IMG/VR virus record: IMGVR_UViG_3300032086_002329
Coordinates: 1-42,757 of that record
DNA length: 42,757 nt
Source of the DNA: a virus
Direction: 5' to 3' (one strand)
In this document: in pieces, positions 29,167-37,999 of the stretch
Layout: each line of letters opens with the position of its first letter
Numbering within the stretch: the first letter of the stretch is position 1
The notes under the pieces: generated by a model
Told to the model about the DNA's origin: nothing
The model's input: only the letters and a program-made list of their open reading frames with translations
Database searches by the model: none
Position numbers and translations under genes: made by a program

Positions 29167-29751
29167 TCAAAATTCGACCCATCCAGTCATGATGTATTTA
29201 GTGTTGCTCAGAGGTGGATTGCCTCTGTGCGTGTGTGTAAACCCTGCTGGCCAAAGTAGGATGTCTCCCGCCTTTGGCTTAAACCTTTTCGAGTAGTACA
29301 AGAACTCTGTCTCTCCACCATCCTCGACATCGTTAAGGTAGAGAATATAAGTCAACACCCTGTTGGCCGACTGCCGATTCATATTCTCTGTATGCCAGAC
29401 GTGGTAGCCCTCAGTAGGCTCCGTCTTCTGGACCTTGTGATGCCAGATATGGTGCTTGTCAAAGTCGTTTAGTATCTGCCACTTCCCCGAGTATTCAGAG
29501 TAAACCTCACCCCAAAATACTTGGTTGAAATCAGCGACAACATCTAACGCTTCAGCTTCAGTTTCCTTAAATGGATAGTAAGCTAAGTCGTCTTTTCTTA
29601 GCTTGTATCCCTCTCCGTTAGCCTGCCTGTCTATGACGTTGCCAACGGACTGAGCCTTTTCAAATTGCTCTATGACTTTAGCGCAGTATTCCTCAGAATA
29701 TGCGGACTCTTTATGCAGAATAAAATCAGGTGTATTAAGAGGCGTTTTCAA
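29167..29751 (-). CDS. 2-oxoglutarate/Fe(II) dioxygenase, prolyl-4-hydroxylase-like
   Basis: 194 residues. The cupin core shows G-Y-H-V-W-H120-T-E122 as the first iron ligands, R-V-L-T-Y-I-L-Y-L-N-D-V-E-D-G-G-E-T-E-F-L, and H173/H175 with R176 in F-T-H-T-H-R-G-N-P-P, then K-Y-I-M-T-G-W. The usual H-x-D is H-x-E, a form I recall in other environmental phage members. These enzymes hydroxylate protein or nucleic-acid residues using 2-oxoglutarate. Lying straight after the fibre genes and their chaperone, it could modify the Pro- and Gly-containing adhesin; that is inference. Overlaps the chaperone-like gene by 17 bp; a terminator follows. Confidence 0.87.
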   Translation of the reverse strand: MKTPLNTPDFILHKESAYSEEYCAKVIEQFEKAQSVGNVIDRQANGEGYKLRKDDLAYYPFKETEAEALDVVADFNQVFWGEVYSEYSGKWQILNDFDKHHIWHHKVQKTEPTEGYHVWHTENMNRQSANRVLTYILYLNDVEDGGETEFLYYSKRFKPKAGDILLWPAGFTHTHRGNPPLSNTKYIMTGWVEF

Positions 29752-30061
29752 TACGGGACTCCAATGATTCCGGTAAGGTATCAGGGAAGTCTACAGTGCT
29801 TGGCCAGTCTCTTAAAGCCTGTCTGTACTCTAATAAAATAGCGTGATGCGGGTAGTCTGGGAGCTTCGCAAAATCGTCCGTCTTGGCCAGCTCTTCGTCT
29901 CTCCAGCTCCTAGCAAAAGGCTCTGGATCTACTGGAATCTCCACCCACTCATAATGATCGTAGTTTTGAGCTACAAACTCTTCACTGCCATTTATCCTGT
30001 TAACGGTATTGCCGTCTGAATCTTGAATATTCCAATAGCCTTGTTTTGGAACGTAATACAT
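29735..30061 (-). CDS. Tail fibre assembly chaperone-like protein
   Basis: 108 residues. Y-Y-V-P-K-Q-G-Y-W-N-I-Q-D at the start, then W-R-D-E-E-L-A-K-T-D-D-F-A-K-L-P-D-Y and Y-R-Q-A-L-R-D-W-P-S-T-V-D-F-P match the phage tail assembly chaperone pattern (RxxLLxxxDWxxLPD ... YRQALRDxP ... FP). Such proteins sit after the fibre gene and help trimerisation or ride on the fibre tip. Here it follows the fibre and the glycine-rich adhesin by 4 bp. Confidence 0.8.
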   Translation of the reverse strand: MYYVPKQGYWNIQDSDGNTVNRINGSEEFVAQNYDHYEWVEIPVDPEPFARSWRDEELAKTDDFAKLPDYPHHAILLEYRQALRDWPSTVDFPDTLPESLESRIENAS

Positions 30062-30065
30062 TTTC

Positions 30066-31160
30066 TTACCCCTTGTAGACTATATAAACGACGCCACCGC
30101 CGCCATTCATAGACAATGGACTGTTGTGATATTCGCCGCCGCCAGCGCCACCACCAAGACCACCGTTGCCGGGATAGGACCCGTTGTTAGTGCCTGTATA
30201 TTTTGTGCCGCCACCGCCGCCAAACATCGTAGCGGCACTTTCATCGAACTGACTGACCGAACTATTACCGCCTGCTCCCGCCCCAATGTCGGCTCGAGGC
30301 CCAACATTTGTATTTGATCTGCCTTGAGATCCGCCTGCCAAGATTCTGTTATAAGCAGTATCATAATCATCACTAGTAGAGGGGGGAGCGCCGCCACCGA
30401 GTGGAATAAAACTTGCACCGTGATAGTCATTGCTAACATTAGGCATACTGCCCGCAAGAGTGCCGCCACCTTGAGAGGCCTCATAAGCGTTATTGTTGCT
30501 ATTTAAATCAGTTCCTTTGCCACCAATTCCGCCGCCGCCGGTTGCCCTTCCGCTTGCGCTGGTCAAGCCGGTGTTTATGTTGATATTACCGCCGCTAAAG
30601 CCATTTCTATTTATCCCGCAAGAACCACCCCCAGTCGCAAGGACTATTGCATTGCCAGAGTTTGATCCATTGTTGAGGTTGTAATTTATCGTGCCACCTG
30701 AGCCGCCAGTAAAGTTCTCATCTCCACCAGAGCCATTTCCTCCGGTGCCTCCAGCAATTGGGGTTCCTGCTGTCGTTAGTGTCGCAAGCGTTCCTCCATT
30801 ACCGCCATTTGCAGTGAGTTGCGTAAAGCCAGCAATGTTATTTGAGTTTACTGTTGTTGTTCCGCCAGCCGACGCTGTACCTCCAGCGTTGTTAGGATTT
30901 TTAATACCCCGAGCGCCACACGAGATAGTAAGCGTATCGTTCGCCGTAACGGTAACAGACCGTTTGACTGCCGTTCCGCCGCCACCGCCACCAGTTCCGC
31001 CTATTCCTGTGGATGACGATCCGCCGCCGCCACCGCCGCCGCCAATACAATAAATGTCAACTGTGCCGCCTACTGGGAAGTAATATGTGCCAGACTCACT
31101 CAAATACAACGGGGGGGTTGAGCCGCCTCCGCCACCAAAAAATCCTGATAATGAACTCAT
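30066..31160 (-). CDS. Glycine-rich distal tail adhesin
   Basis: 364 residues, around one third glycine, with many G-G-G-G-G runs separated by N/S/T-rich loops. After MSSLSGFFGGGGGSTPPLYL, a short ordered region (Y-Y-F-P-V-G-G-T-V-D-I-Y-C-I-G) resembles the Gly-rich domain of phage fibre tips, where glycine strands stack as polyglycine-II helices and the loops contact the receptor. The end G-G-G-G-V-V-Y-I-V-Y-K-G is typical of that domain. It shares one base with the fibre stop, and the chaperone-like gene follows, so it is part of the host-recognition module. Confidence 0.82.
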   Translation of the reverse strand: MSSLSGFFGGGGGSTPPLYLSESGTYYFPVGGTVDIYCIGGGGGGGGSSSTGIGGTGGGGGGTAVKRSVTVTANDTLTISCGARGIKNPNNAGGTASAGGTTTVNSNNIAGFTQLTANGGNGGTLATLTTAGTPIAGGTGGNGSGGDENFTGGSGGTINYNLNNGSNSGNAIVLATGGGSCGINRNGFSGGNININTGLTSASGRATGGGGIGGKGTDLNSNNNAYEASQGGGTLAGSMPNVSNDYHGASFIPLGGGAPPSTSDDYDTAYNRILAGGSQGRSNTNVGPRADIGAGAGGNSSVSQFDESAATMFGGGGGTKYTGTNNGSYPGNGGLGGGAGGGEYHNSPLSMNGGGGVVYIVYKG

Positions 31161-34100
31161 TAGATGATCCTCCAGCCCTGAGTTGCGTTGCCTGAGTACA
31201 CGAACTCAAGTCCTACATACGCCTTGTCGATTGTCATATTCTCTGCCAATCCCATAATGTTCTGTGAGTTTCTGCCGACAGTCGTGTCGGTGAAGTTGCC
31301 CACGCTAATGTAAACCCTGTCACCCGCAGTAGGTGAAGCAGGCAGTGTAATAGTTCTTCCTGAAGCTGTAACCGTACAAAACTCACCGTCAGCAAGTGTT
31401 TTGTTTGTTGCTGTGGTTGTGGTTGTTGAGACAAGTCTGCTTGCGGTTGTCGCGCTTGTGGCACTTGTGGCGGTTGTCGCGCTTGTCGCACTTGTCGCAG
31501 TCGCGGCATTACCAGTGATGCTAATACCCCAAGTTCCGCTTGCGTCCCCTCCAGTTCTAGTTGGGACATTGAGGGAAGATCGCATTCCGGTAGCATTGTT
31601 TTTGCGAAGGAAGTTGTCATCCGAGGAATAGAATATGGTGTCAGAGTTTCTTGTCCCTGTGGTATGACTCATATTCAGGTAGCTTGTATAGCAGTACCTA
31701 ATATTGGTATCGCCATTCGCATCACGAGCTACAATTGTGCTTGCTGTTGCGGTAGTGGCAGATTGAAGACCATCAAGCAGATCGGCATCGAGACCTGAAC
31801 TCGCACCGTCGTTGCCTGAGTGCCAGATTGTTGATCCAGCAGAGGCGGCGCATCCGGTAAGGTCTAATGTAGCCCCTCGGGTAGTACCGCCTGACTCAAA
31901 GAAGCGCACACTGTTTGTCTGCGCGTCTAGCGTTACGTGAGTACCAGAAAGGTTTGTCGTTGGGGGCATCGTAAGGCGAAGCTCGCCGCCTTCTCCGCCG
32001 CTTACAGATGTGCCCCCGAAGATACCAATTCCATTGACGGTGAGGTTTCTGGCGCTGTCAAATCTAGCGATCTCACCAGCGGCATCTCTAAAGCCAATAT
32101 TAGTGGAGCTTATTCTAATTTTTTCCGTTGTTGCGCCAGCATAAAACCGCATACTGTCGTCACTGTGGACGTAGCGTATTTGCCCAGTATTTATGTCATC
32201 TGCATCGCCGAAATAAATGTAGTTACTTGCGGTAGTGCCGGCAATTTGTGTGCGAATGATGGTGTCGTCTGACACTCCAGTCCCGCTGGTATATACTCTT
32301 AATACCGTGTCACCCGCGCTGTGTATATCTAGATCTACGCCCGGAGACGTAGTTCCCACGCCAACCCGATCAGTCGATGCGTCAACAAACAGCGTGTCTG
32401 TATCAACAACTAGGTCGCCAGTGCCCGTGATGGCGGCGGCGGTAAGATTCCCTGTCAAGCCAAGATTGCCGGGCAATGATGAGTTGCCTGATGAGTCGTT
32501 GATTGTCGCTGTCTTACGACCAGCCCAGCCACTTGCCCAGTTGTCTGGCGAGGAAACAATCTCTATGCCATTTTCTGCGTTGAGATAAACCTTTTCACCA
32601 GTCTGGCCTGTTGCCTGAGTAGAAGAATCACCGCCACTTAGAACAAGCTGTGTGCCGTTGTTGGTTCGAACTTCCGCTGTAATAAGCTCAGGTGCGGAGT
32701 AAGCGCCTGTTGTGGTGTAAGTGCCAGTGCCTAATCCCTTGTTAAGAAGGTTTGCAAACGAGTGACCGTGGCTGTCATTGGTAACAGATATAGTGTTGTA
32801 GGTGCCGGTTACATCACCACCAAACGTAGTTGACGTTGTAAGTGATCCGGTGATTGCGCCGTAACGACCATCGAGGTTTACAACGACCGTTCCACCATCG
32901 ACCTGATTCAAAGTCAAGTTGCCGTTGTTTATGTCAAAAGTCGAGCTTGTGATCTTGTCGTTATAGGCTGTGTTCCAGTTGCCTACCGCAGTATCAGTAA
33001 TGACGTTAACGCCCATATCAATGGTGTTGCCATTGGCATCAAGCGTACCGCCGAGCTGAGGCGTTGTATCGGTTGATAACTCAGTTGTACCAGCCGCAGA
33101 GCCGTCAATCGTAAAGTTGTTTCCTGTGCGGGAAACAGAGATGCCGCCAGTGCCAGCAAAATCTACCGTCTCGCCAGCAGAGATATTCTCCGCAGTGCCG
33201 CCACTTGCCGACACGTTGAAGTCTGTGGTGTTAGTGTCAGTAGAGTTAATTGTTACCGTGTTACCGGAGTTTGTTACCGTTGCACCCCCGGCGCCTGTAA
33301 AGGTAACAGTTTCGTTTTTGCCAATAGCTTCTGTACTGCTACCCCCGTTTAACTGCCAACCCTGATAGTTGTCGTATGTGTTGCTGTTAAATGCGTTAGA
33401 ACCAAGGAGTCTTTCCTGAACAAGACCTGCCGCTGTAATCATCAATACAGGATCGGTTGTCGATGTGGTGTTGCCGAGGTTGGTGAAGTTTACGGAAGGA
33501 TTTGTTGATGTAAATTGGCCAACCGTTACGGCGTTAGTGGTTGTGTTGCCGTTGGTGGTCACTTCATCAAGAGTAAGAAGATCTGGCGGAACATATGCGG
33601 GATCCCAAGAGGTTCCATCCCAAACCTTCATTGTTCCGTTGTTGGTGTCAAAGTACAGCGCACCAGTTAAAAGTGTATTTCCGTCGTTATCAGTACTAGG
33701 GTCAGCCGATTTAGGGCCGAGGTAACGATCATCAAACGAATCGTATGCGGCTACAGCATTGGTTTCTGCTGTCTGAGCCGCCGTTGCCGAAGAAGATGCG
33801 CTTGATGCGCTTGTGGATGCGTTACTTGCTGAGGTGGCCGCGTTGCTTTCTGAAGTGGCCGCGTTGCTCTCAGATGTGGCGGCATTGGTTGCGCTTGTCG
33901 CCGCATTGCTTGCCGATGTAGCCGCCTCACCTGCCTTGGTAGTTGCTACGCCAGCTTGAGTCGATGCTGTATTAGCGGAGGACAGAGCGTTTGCTTCGGA
34001 TGTCTGGGCCGCAAGTTTGGCCGCTTCTGCGTCATCTGCGTGTCCCTCTGCAATATTGACCTGCGAAGTCATCGCAGTCTCAACCCAGTTCTTGGTTGTT

Positions 34101-34285
34101 GCGTGATCTGCGTTTACAGGAGTGCCTACGGGTACTGCGGCAGAGAATCCCTGCTCGCCTACCTTTGGCGTAGGTAATCTATCGAATCCCGATACCGTAT
34201 TCTCATAACGATCATTAACGTCAGCCGATCGTGCAAGATCTCCAGAGCCAAGCGGAGTTAGATCGGGTACATATTGGTTTGTCAT
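31160..34285 (-). CDS. Tail fibre protein, 1041 aa
   Basis: The N-terminal 80 residues should attach to the tail. Residues about 85-170 are a Ala/Ser/Thr-rich heptad-like repeat (S-N-A-A-T-S-E-S-N-A-A-T-S) forming a trimeric stalk. Long beta-rich repeats follow (T-V-T-I-N-S-T-D-T-N and related). Near the C-terminus I-W-H-S-G-N-D-G-A-S-S-G-L-D-A-D-L-L-D-G is a recurrent fibre motif, followed by S-A-T-T-A-T-S-A-T-S-A-T-T-A repeats. No peptidase chaperone domain was recognised at the end; a separate Gly-rich adhesin gene follows. Mediates binding to the host surface. Confidence 0.9.
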   Translation of the reverse strand: MTNQYVPDLTPLGSGDLARSADVNDRYENTVSGFDRLPTPKVGEQGFSAAVPVGTPVNADHATTKNWVETAMTSQVNIAEGHADDAEAAKLAAQTSEANALSSANTASTQAGVATTKAGEAATSASNAATSATNAATSESNAATSESNAATSASNASTSASSASSSATAAQTAETNAVAAYDSFDDRYLGPKSADPSTDNDGNTLLTGALYFDTNNGTMKVWDGTSWDPAYVPPDLLTLDEVTTNGNTTTNAVTVGQFTSTNPSVNFTNLGNTTSTTDPVLMITAAGLVQERLLGSNAFNSNTYDNYQGWQLNGGSSTEAIGKNETVTFTGAGGATVTNSGNTVTINSTDTNTTDFNVSASGGTAENISAGETVDFAGTGGISVSRTGNNFTIDGSAAGTTELSTDTTPQLGGTLDANGNTIDMGVNVITDTAVGNWNTAYNDKITSSTFDINNGNLTLNQVDGGTVVVNLDGRYGAITGSLTTSTTFGGDVTGTYNTISVTNDSHGHSFANLLNKGLGTGTYTTTGAYSAPELITAEVRTNNGTQLVLSGGDSSTQATGQTGEKVYLNAENGIEIVSSPDNWASGWAGRKTATINDSSGNSSLPGNLGLTGNLTAAAITGTGDLVVDTDTLFVDASTDRVGVGTTSPGVDLDIHSAGDTVLRVYTSGTGVSDDTIIRTQIAGTTASNYIYFGDADDINTGQIRYVHSDDSMRFYAGATTEKIRISSTNIGFRDAAGEIARFDSARNLTVNGIGIFGGTSVSGGEGGELRLTMPPTTNLSGTHVTLDAQTNSVRFFESGGTTRGATLDLTGCAASAGSTIWHSGNDGASSGLDADLLDGLQSATTATASTIVARDANGDTNIRYCYTSYLNMSHTTGTRNSDTIFYSSDDNFLRKNNATGMRSSLNVPTRTGGDASGTWGISITGNAATATSATSATTATSATSATTASRLVSTTTTTATNKTLADGEFCTVTASGRTITLPASPTAGDRVYISVGNFTDTTVGRNSQNIMGLAENMTIDKAYVGLEFVYSGNATQGWRII

Positions 34286-35766
34286 CTAGCGAGTCTCCTT
34301 GGAGAAAAATGCACCGTAACGCCATAGAGCGTGTGAACAGAGTCTGTGGCGGACGTTGAACTCATAAGAATTGCAAGGTTCTTTCCTACTAGACTCAGGC
34401 GGACTCTGGCGTCGTGGTGATACACAGAGTCCCAGTAAAACTGATCCCATACCGCAAAATCCCATAGCGCACCATTGGTCTGCCCTAGAGAGCCAGTATT
34501 GCCTCTTGAGTACAGTCCCTTGCCGTAATCGGTGGTGCCGCTAACAGCCAGCGTTGTTGAGTCCCCATCTACAGATAGGTCTGGCTGGATCATGCGGAAT
34601 CGCTTGTATTGCGATGGAGATCCGTGATGGTGAAAGCTGGTTACGAGGTAAGCGTAAATCTCTTGGCCAGCAAAGTTCGTGCCTACCTCTAGCTGGTAGA
34701 CATTGCCATCATCAGATCCGAAAAATGAAACAGGCTCGTTGTTGGGAAATAAGCCTTCGCAAGCGCACTCTACGGAGTGAGCATAGGCCACTCGCATAGC
34801 GCCGATTAGCTCGGTCCCCGCGAAGGTAAAGTAGAGCCCCTGACGGCCATTATACAGTCGATATTGGCTAGACGCACGACTAATTACTGCCAAAGAACCT
34901 AACGGGAAGTTGCTCATATATGAAGCAATCTTCTGGCTCAAAAGCGCATACGAGAAGTTGCCGTATGCTTGAGTTGCAGTAAGGCTCATAACACCCTGCT
35001 GATCTAGGCCAATTACCTGACCACCGATGTTTGCCATCGTCCTTGGGTAAGGGCCGATCTCTGTCATCGTATCCAAGCGGAAATTAGCGCTTGTATCCCC
35101 TGAAAGGAGCTGTGTCTTGTTCTCAGAGCCAACAATCAATGCGCTTGGTGCCGCCATAAGGTCCGTGATTGTGTCTCCTACAGCGACCTCAAAGGCGTTC
35201 TGAACGGGGTCGTATCCAGAGGGGTTGCCGGGCTCGCTTGCAACCAGACTAGACTCCACACCCAAGAATAACTGTGTTCGGTATCCAGCAACGCAGGAAG
35301 GGTCGTCAGTACCTACGCCGGTCGTTATTTGGGTAAGTGTAGTCCCATCAAAACGGACTGCCTTATCAACGCCATTAACGATATACATTTCTTCTTGAGC
35401 GTCTTGCCCGAAGAAGTTGTAGTTGACGGCTCTATAGTTTCCGCCGAGCGACCACGTAAAGGCGTTATTAACCTCTGACCAGCCGGAGGTGGTGGCCTTG
35501 TATAGTCGAGCGGCGGCACCATCTTCGCGAATCGCGTAAAGCTCGTTCTTGTAAATGTGAACAAGCAAGACAGAGCCCGTGCCGGGTACTGACTGAGAAG
35601 CAGTAGCCTGCCCATCATATAAATCATAGCCGTAAATACGACGATAGCCGCCACCAATAAGACACTCATAATTAGTAGCATCAAGGACTTCACCCGGCTG
35701 AGTAGCAAGCGGTGGAGCTTCAATGTTCCATCCTCCAATTAGCGGGAAGTAACTGGGTGTAATCAT
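34282..35766 (-). CDS. Tail nozzle/hub-like protein
   Basis: 494 residues starting MITPSYFPLIGGWNIEAPPL, with P-G-E-V-L-D-A-T-N-Y-E-C and repeated beta segments ending in aromatic-glycine turns. The region F-L-G-V-E-S-S-L-V-A-S-E-P-G-N-P and S-A-L-I-V-G-S-E-N-K-T-Q-L-L-S-G looks like beta-propeller blades. Proteins of this size and start follow the adaptor gene in podoviruses with P22-type portals and form the nozzle or closure below the adaptor ring. The assignment rests on gene order and outline. Overlaps the adaptor above by 4 bp and the fibre below by 4 bp. Confidence 0.7.
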   Translation of the reverse strand: MITPSYFPLIGGWNIEAPPLATQPGEVLDATNYECLIGGGYRRIYGYDLYDGQATASQSVPGTGSVLLVHIYKNELYAIREDGAAARLYKATTSGWSEVNNAFTWSLGGNYRAVNYNFFGQDAQEEMYIVNGVDKAVRFDGTTLTQITTGVGTDDPSCVAGYRTQLFLGVESSLVASEPGNPSGYDPVQNAFEVAVGDTITDLMAAPSALIVGSENKTQLLSGDTSANFRLDTMTEIGPYPRTMANIGGQVIGLDQQGVMSLTATQAYGNFSYALLSQKIASYMSNFPLGSLAVISRASSQYRLYNGRQGLYFTFAGTELIGAMRVAYAHSVECACEGLFPNNEPVSFFGSDDGNVYQLEVGTNFAGQEIYAYLVTSFHHHGSPSQYKRFRMIQPDLSVDGDSTTLAVSGTTDYGKGLYSRGNTGSLGQTNGALWDFAVWDQFYWDSVYHHDARVRLSLVGKNLAILMSSTSATDSVHTLYGVTVHFSPRRLAR

Positions 35767-36386
35767 ACAAGACAGTCCGGCGCGTGAATCTTGGGTAGCT
35801 GATCTCGCTCCAGAGCGGCAAGCATCATCTCGTAGTTAATCAGCGCCTTCTTCTCTAGCTCTAAGGCGTCGTCAAACAAGGCATAATCGCGAAGAGCCGA
35901 GTAGACAATTAGCATATGGTATTGATCGGGCATACCGGGCGCATCAAAGTTTTCGATCATCGAGACCGGAACGCTGTAATACTCGTAAGTAACTGTCTTA
36001 TCTGCACTAGGCTTTGCGTTAAATGCAAGCTGACCGTCTGGCCTGATTGCCCAAGCTGTAGGCTCGCCTGCTTCAACGGTACGGTAAGCATCTGCAAACT
36101 CGTCGTAAGTTAGCTTCTGCAAAAAATTCTCACCCAGAGACACTCGCTCAATATCTTCTACGGTAGAAGGGAGCGTTACTAGGTAGGTGTTTGCGGTGAG
36201 CGTGGAGGAGCCAGTGGCCCACATCCACGCCCAGTCTTTCCGCATAGACTGGATCTTTAGCCAGCCGTCGTTAGTCCAATCAACAATGCGCCGCATATCG
36301 CCAGTCTGACCGACTGTTGATGATGGGCCGGTATCTGCAATACCTGTCTCTCTGACAAGACGCTGACAAAGCTCCAAAAAAGTCAT
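35763..36386 (-). CDS. Head-tail adaptor protein
   Basis: 207 residues. MTFLELCQRLVRETGIADTG, R-R-I-V-D-W-T-N-D-G-W-L-K-I-Q-S-M-R-K-D-W-A-W-M-W and A-G-E-P-T-A-W-A-I-R-P-D-G match the podovirus adaptor type (SU10/gp11-like). In this type an N-terminal helix bundle docks on the portal and the body forms a dodecameric ring. The C-terminal L-R-D-Y-A-L-F-D-D-A-L-E-L-E-K-K-A helix suits portal contact. Gene order (capsid, small protein, adaptor, nozzle) agrees. Confidence 0.8.
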   Translation of the reverse strand: MTFLELCQRLVRETGIADTGPSSTVGQTGDMRRIVDWTNDGWLKIQSMRKDWAWMWATGSSTLTANTYLVTLPSTVEDIERVSLGENFLQKLTYDEFADAYRTVEAGEPTAWAIRPDGQLAFNAKPSADKTVTYEYYSVPVSMIENFDAPGMPDQYHMLIVYSALRDYALFDDALELEKKALINYEMMLAALERDQLPKIHAPDCLV

Positions 36387-36388
36387 AG

Positions 36389-36787
36389 CTATTTCTCAAC
36401 TCTAAATGGGTATGTTGGAACTGTTCGCGAGCTACCATCTTTATTAAGAACGACTTGCTTCGCGTTACCAAGAACTTCTACAACCGGCGGTGGCACAGCT
36501 ACTGGTTCACCCCTGCGGATGTAGTAGCTCTTTCCATTAACGCCAACAAAAACTGGAGCTTGATCCTTTTCGTCCTGATCTATGACGATTGTGATCCAGT
36601 CCTTCTTTCGGTTTGGGTCTTCTTCCTTTTTTACTTTCTGATTTGCTGGCGGCTCAATCTCAACAGCCGCTTTGATTCGGGTGCGAAGAGTATCCGCGCT
36701 GGGGTTGCCTTTAATGACAATGCCCAGAATGCGAGCCTGCTCCTTGAGCTGATCTAACGATAGGTTGTAAAGGTTTACTTCTGACAT
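36389..36787 (-). CDS. Hypothetical head-region protein, 132 aa
   Basis: Residues about 8-42 look like a HeH/SAP-type helix-extension-helix (L-S-L-D-Q-L-K-E-Q-A-R-I-L-G-I-V, A-D-T-L-R-T-R-I-K-A-A), a fold often involved in DNA contact. A charged linker (K-V-K-K-E-E-D-P-N-R-K-K) leads to a beta-rich part with G-V-N-G-K-S-Y-Y-I-R-R-G-E-P-V-A-V-P-P, a pattern I recall next to capsid genes of similar podoviruses. A small head or completion protein is likely. It lies between the capsid terminator and the adaptor. Confidence 0.65.
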   Translation of the reverse strand: MSEVNLYNLSLDQLKEQARILGIVIKGNPSADTLRTRIKAAVEIEPPANQKVKKEEDPNRKKDWITIVIDQDEKDQAPVFVGVNGKSYYIRRGEPVAVPPPVVEVLGNAKQVVLNKDGSSRTVPTYPFRVEK

Positions 36788-36820
36788 AAAAGTCTCCTGC
36801 GGCCATTAGGCGGCATTAGT

Positions 36821-36847
36821 TAAAAATAAGGGGGCCGAAGCCCCCTT
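36821..36847 (-). terminator. Terminator after the capsid gene
   Basis: On the minus strand AAGGGGGC-TTCG-GCCCCCTT forms an 8-bp stem with a UUCG tetraloop, followed by ATTTTTA. It lies 12 bp after the major capsid stop. A partial terminator here would keep capsid mRNA abundant relative to tail genes, a common late-operon device, and would stabilise its 3' end. Confidence 0.9.
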
Positions 36848-36858
36848 GCTGGGTTTTC

Positions 36859-37851
36859 TTAGATTACCGAAGCGGCACATTCTAAGCGGCACATCCAAGC
36901 CTGATTGGCGATGAATGACTTGTGGTAAGTCTTCCAGCCAACAATGCCCTTCTGGCCGAGAGGGTCGGACTTGTCTACCTGACCGGGGTTGATGATGGTG
37001 GGAGTAATAGCTTCCGCACCCTTCAGAGCAACGTGGCCGTAAGCATCCTTACCGACGTAAACAACTGGGTATACGTCAGCTTGAGTGCCAGATGTAGAAA
37101 GGACTGTAGAGCCCGGCGCACCACCTGCATCTTCGATAGAAGAAAGCACAGGAGTCAGGATGTAACGTACATCTTCGACTTTTCCGACCTCGTAAGGCAG
37201 AGCCTTCATTGAGCCGTACTTTTCAGTAGGAACAAAACCAGCCAAGTCACGGATGTCCGCTTCTAGATCGGTGTGTGCAAACGCGATGAACGCCGCATCA
37301 ACCGCTTCAGTGCCATACTTGACAGAAGAAGACAGCATAGAAGTAACCTTCTTAGCTCGCTGTGACTTCAACTGACGAGTGATAGCGCGTTGACGATCAA
37401 GACTGATGGCAGTGTTAACGTCAGTACGAGCTGAGCCGTTGCTGTAGAACACATTAGTTCCACCCTGAATAACACCCCACATCAAAGTCTCGATAGTCTC
37501 TGCGGCTTGCTCACCACACATCATTGCCGAGTCCTTGAGTACAGGATCTTCCGCCAAGTCATGAACAACGTCAGTGATTTCAACGATGTCACCGTACTGG
37601 CTCAGAACGACTTCTACATCGGTATAAGTCATCTGAGTAGCGGTAGGTGTAACACCTTCTGTCAGTGGAGTTGTCGCCACAGCAAAAGGTTCGGGGCGGC
37701 GGAACTTAACAGTCTGCGCCTTGTTCTTTGGCATTGGCTTGGTCATACCAAACTTTGAAAGACAAAGGATGGGTTCTGCGTGAGCGAGCATTTCTTTTGC
37801 CGCATACGCTTGGGTCCGCTGTGTAAGCGAAGCATAGCTAGTTGTTGCCAT
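36859..37851 (-). CDS. N4-gp56-family major capsid protein
   Basis: 330 residues, starting MATTSYASLTQRTQAYAAKE. T-T-P-L-T-E-G-V-T-P-T-A-T, V-L-S-Q-Y-G-D-I-V-E-I-T-D-V-V-H-D and A-E-D-P-V-L-K-D-S-A form the E-loop and spine-helix part, with A-A-E-T-I-E-T-L-M-W next. G-F-V-P-T-E-K-Y-G and V-E-D-V-R-Y-I-L-T-P-V follow in the A domain. This is the N4-gp56 type of HK97-fold shell protein. GGAGA lies 9 bp before the ATG. The flanking terminator and the scaffold gene upstream fit. Length is usual for the smaller branch of the family. Confidence 0.92.
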   Translation of the reverse strand: MATTSYASLTQRTQAYAAKEMLAHAEPILCLSKFGMTKPMPKNKAQTVKFRRPEPFAVATTPLTEGVTPTATQMTYTDVEVVLSQYGDIVEITDVVHDLAEDPVLKDSAMMCGEQAAETIETLMWGVIQGGTNVFYSNGSARTDVNTAISLDRQRAITRQLKSQRAKKVTSMLSSSVKYGTEAVDAAFIAFAHTDLEADIRDLAGFVPTEKYGSMKALPYEVGKVEDVRYILTPVLSSIEDAGGAPGSTVLSTSGTQADVYPVVYVGKDAYGHVALKGAEAITPTIINPGQVDKSDPLGQKGIVGWKTYHKSFIANQAWMCRLECAASVI

Positions 37852-37905
37852 TGTTAAAGTCTCCTATTGAGTGTTGATTGGCAAATTAAAGTATCAATCG
37901 ACCGA

Positions 37906-37986
37906 TCACCTACCCAATGAGGAAACCATCACTAATGCGGCTTTCGCGGCGGCGCTAGGTAACGTCATTGTTTGGGTGTTAGTCAT
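37906..37986 (-). CDS. Possible 26-aa ORF between scaffold and capsid
   Basis: Starts MTNTQTMTLPSAAAKAALVM and ends V-S-S-L-G-R. It begins 14 bp after the scaffold stop, with only a weak CTGAG ahead. The helical A-A-A-K-A-A-L-V-M piece could be a small capsid accessory, but a frame this short arises easily by chance. It is the only content seen in the 148-bp gap between scaffold and capsid; no terminator or promoter was convincing there. Confidence 0.25.
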   Translation of the reverse strand: MTNTQTMTLPSAAAKAALVMVSSLGR

Positions 37987-37999
37987 AAACTCAGACTCT

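Noticed and set aside
30493-31053. Proline-rich plus-strand frames opposite the adhesin
   Set aside because: They are antisense reflections of GGX glycine codons and have no ribosome sites.
33780-33960. Repetitive DNA in the fibre gene as a recombination or DGR target
   Set aside because: It is the Ala/Ser/Thr stalk of the fibre, and no reverse transcriptase or template repeat is present.
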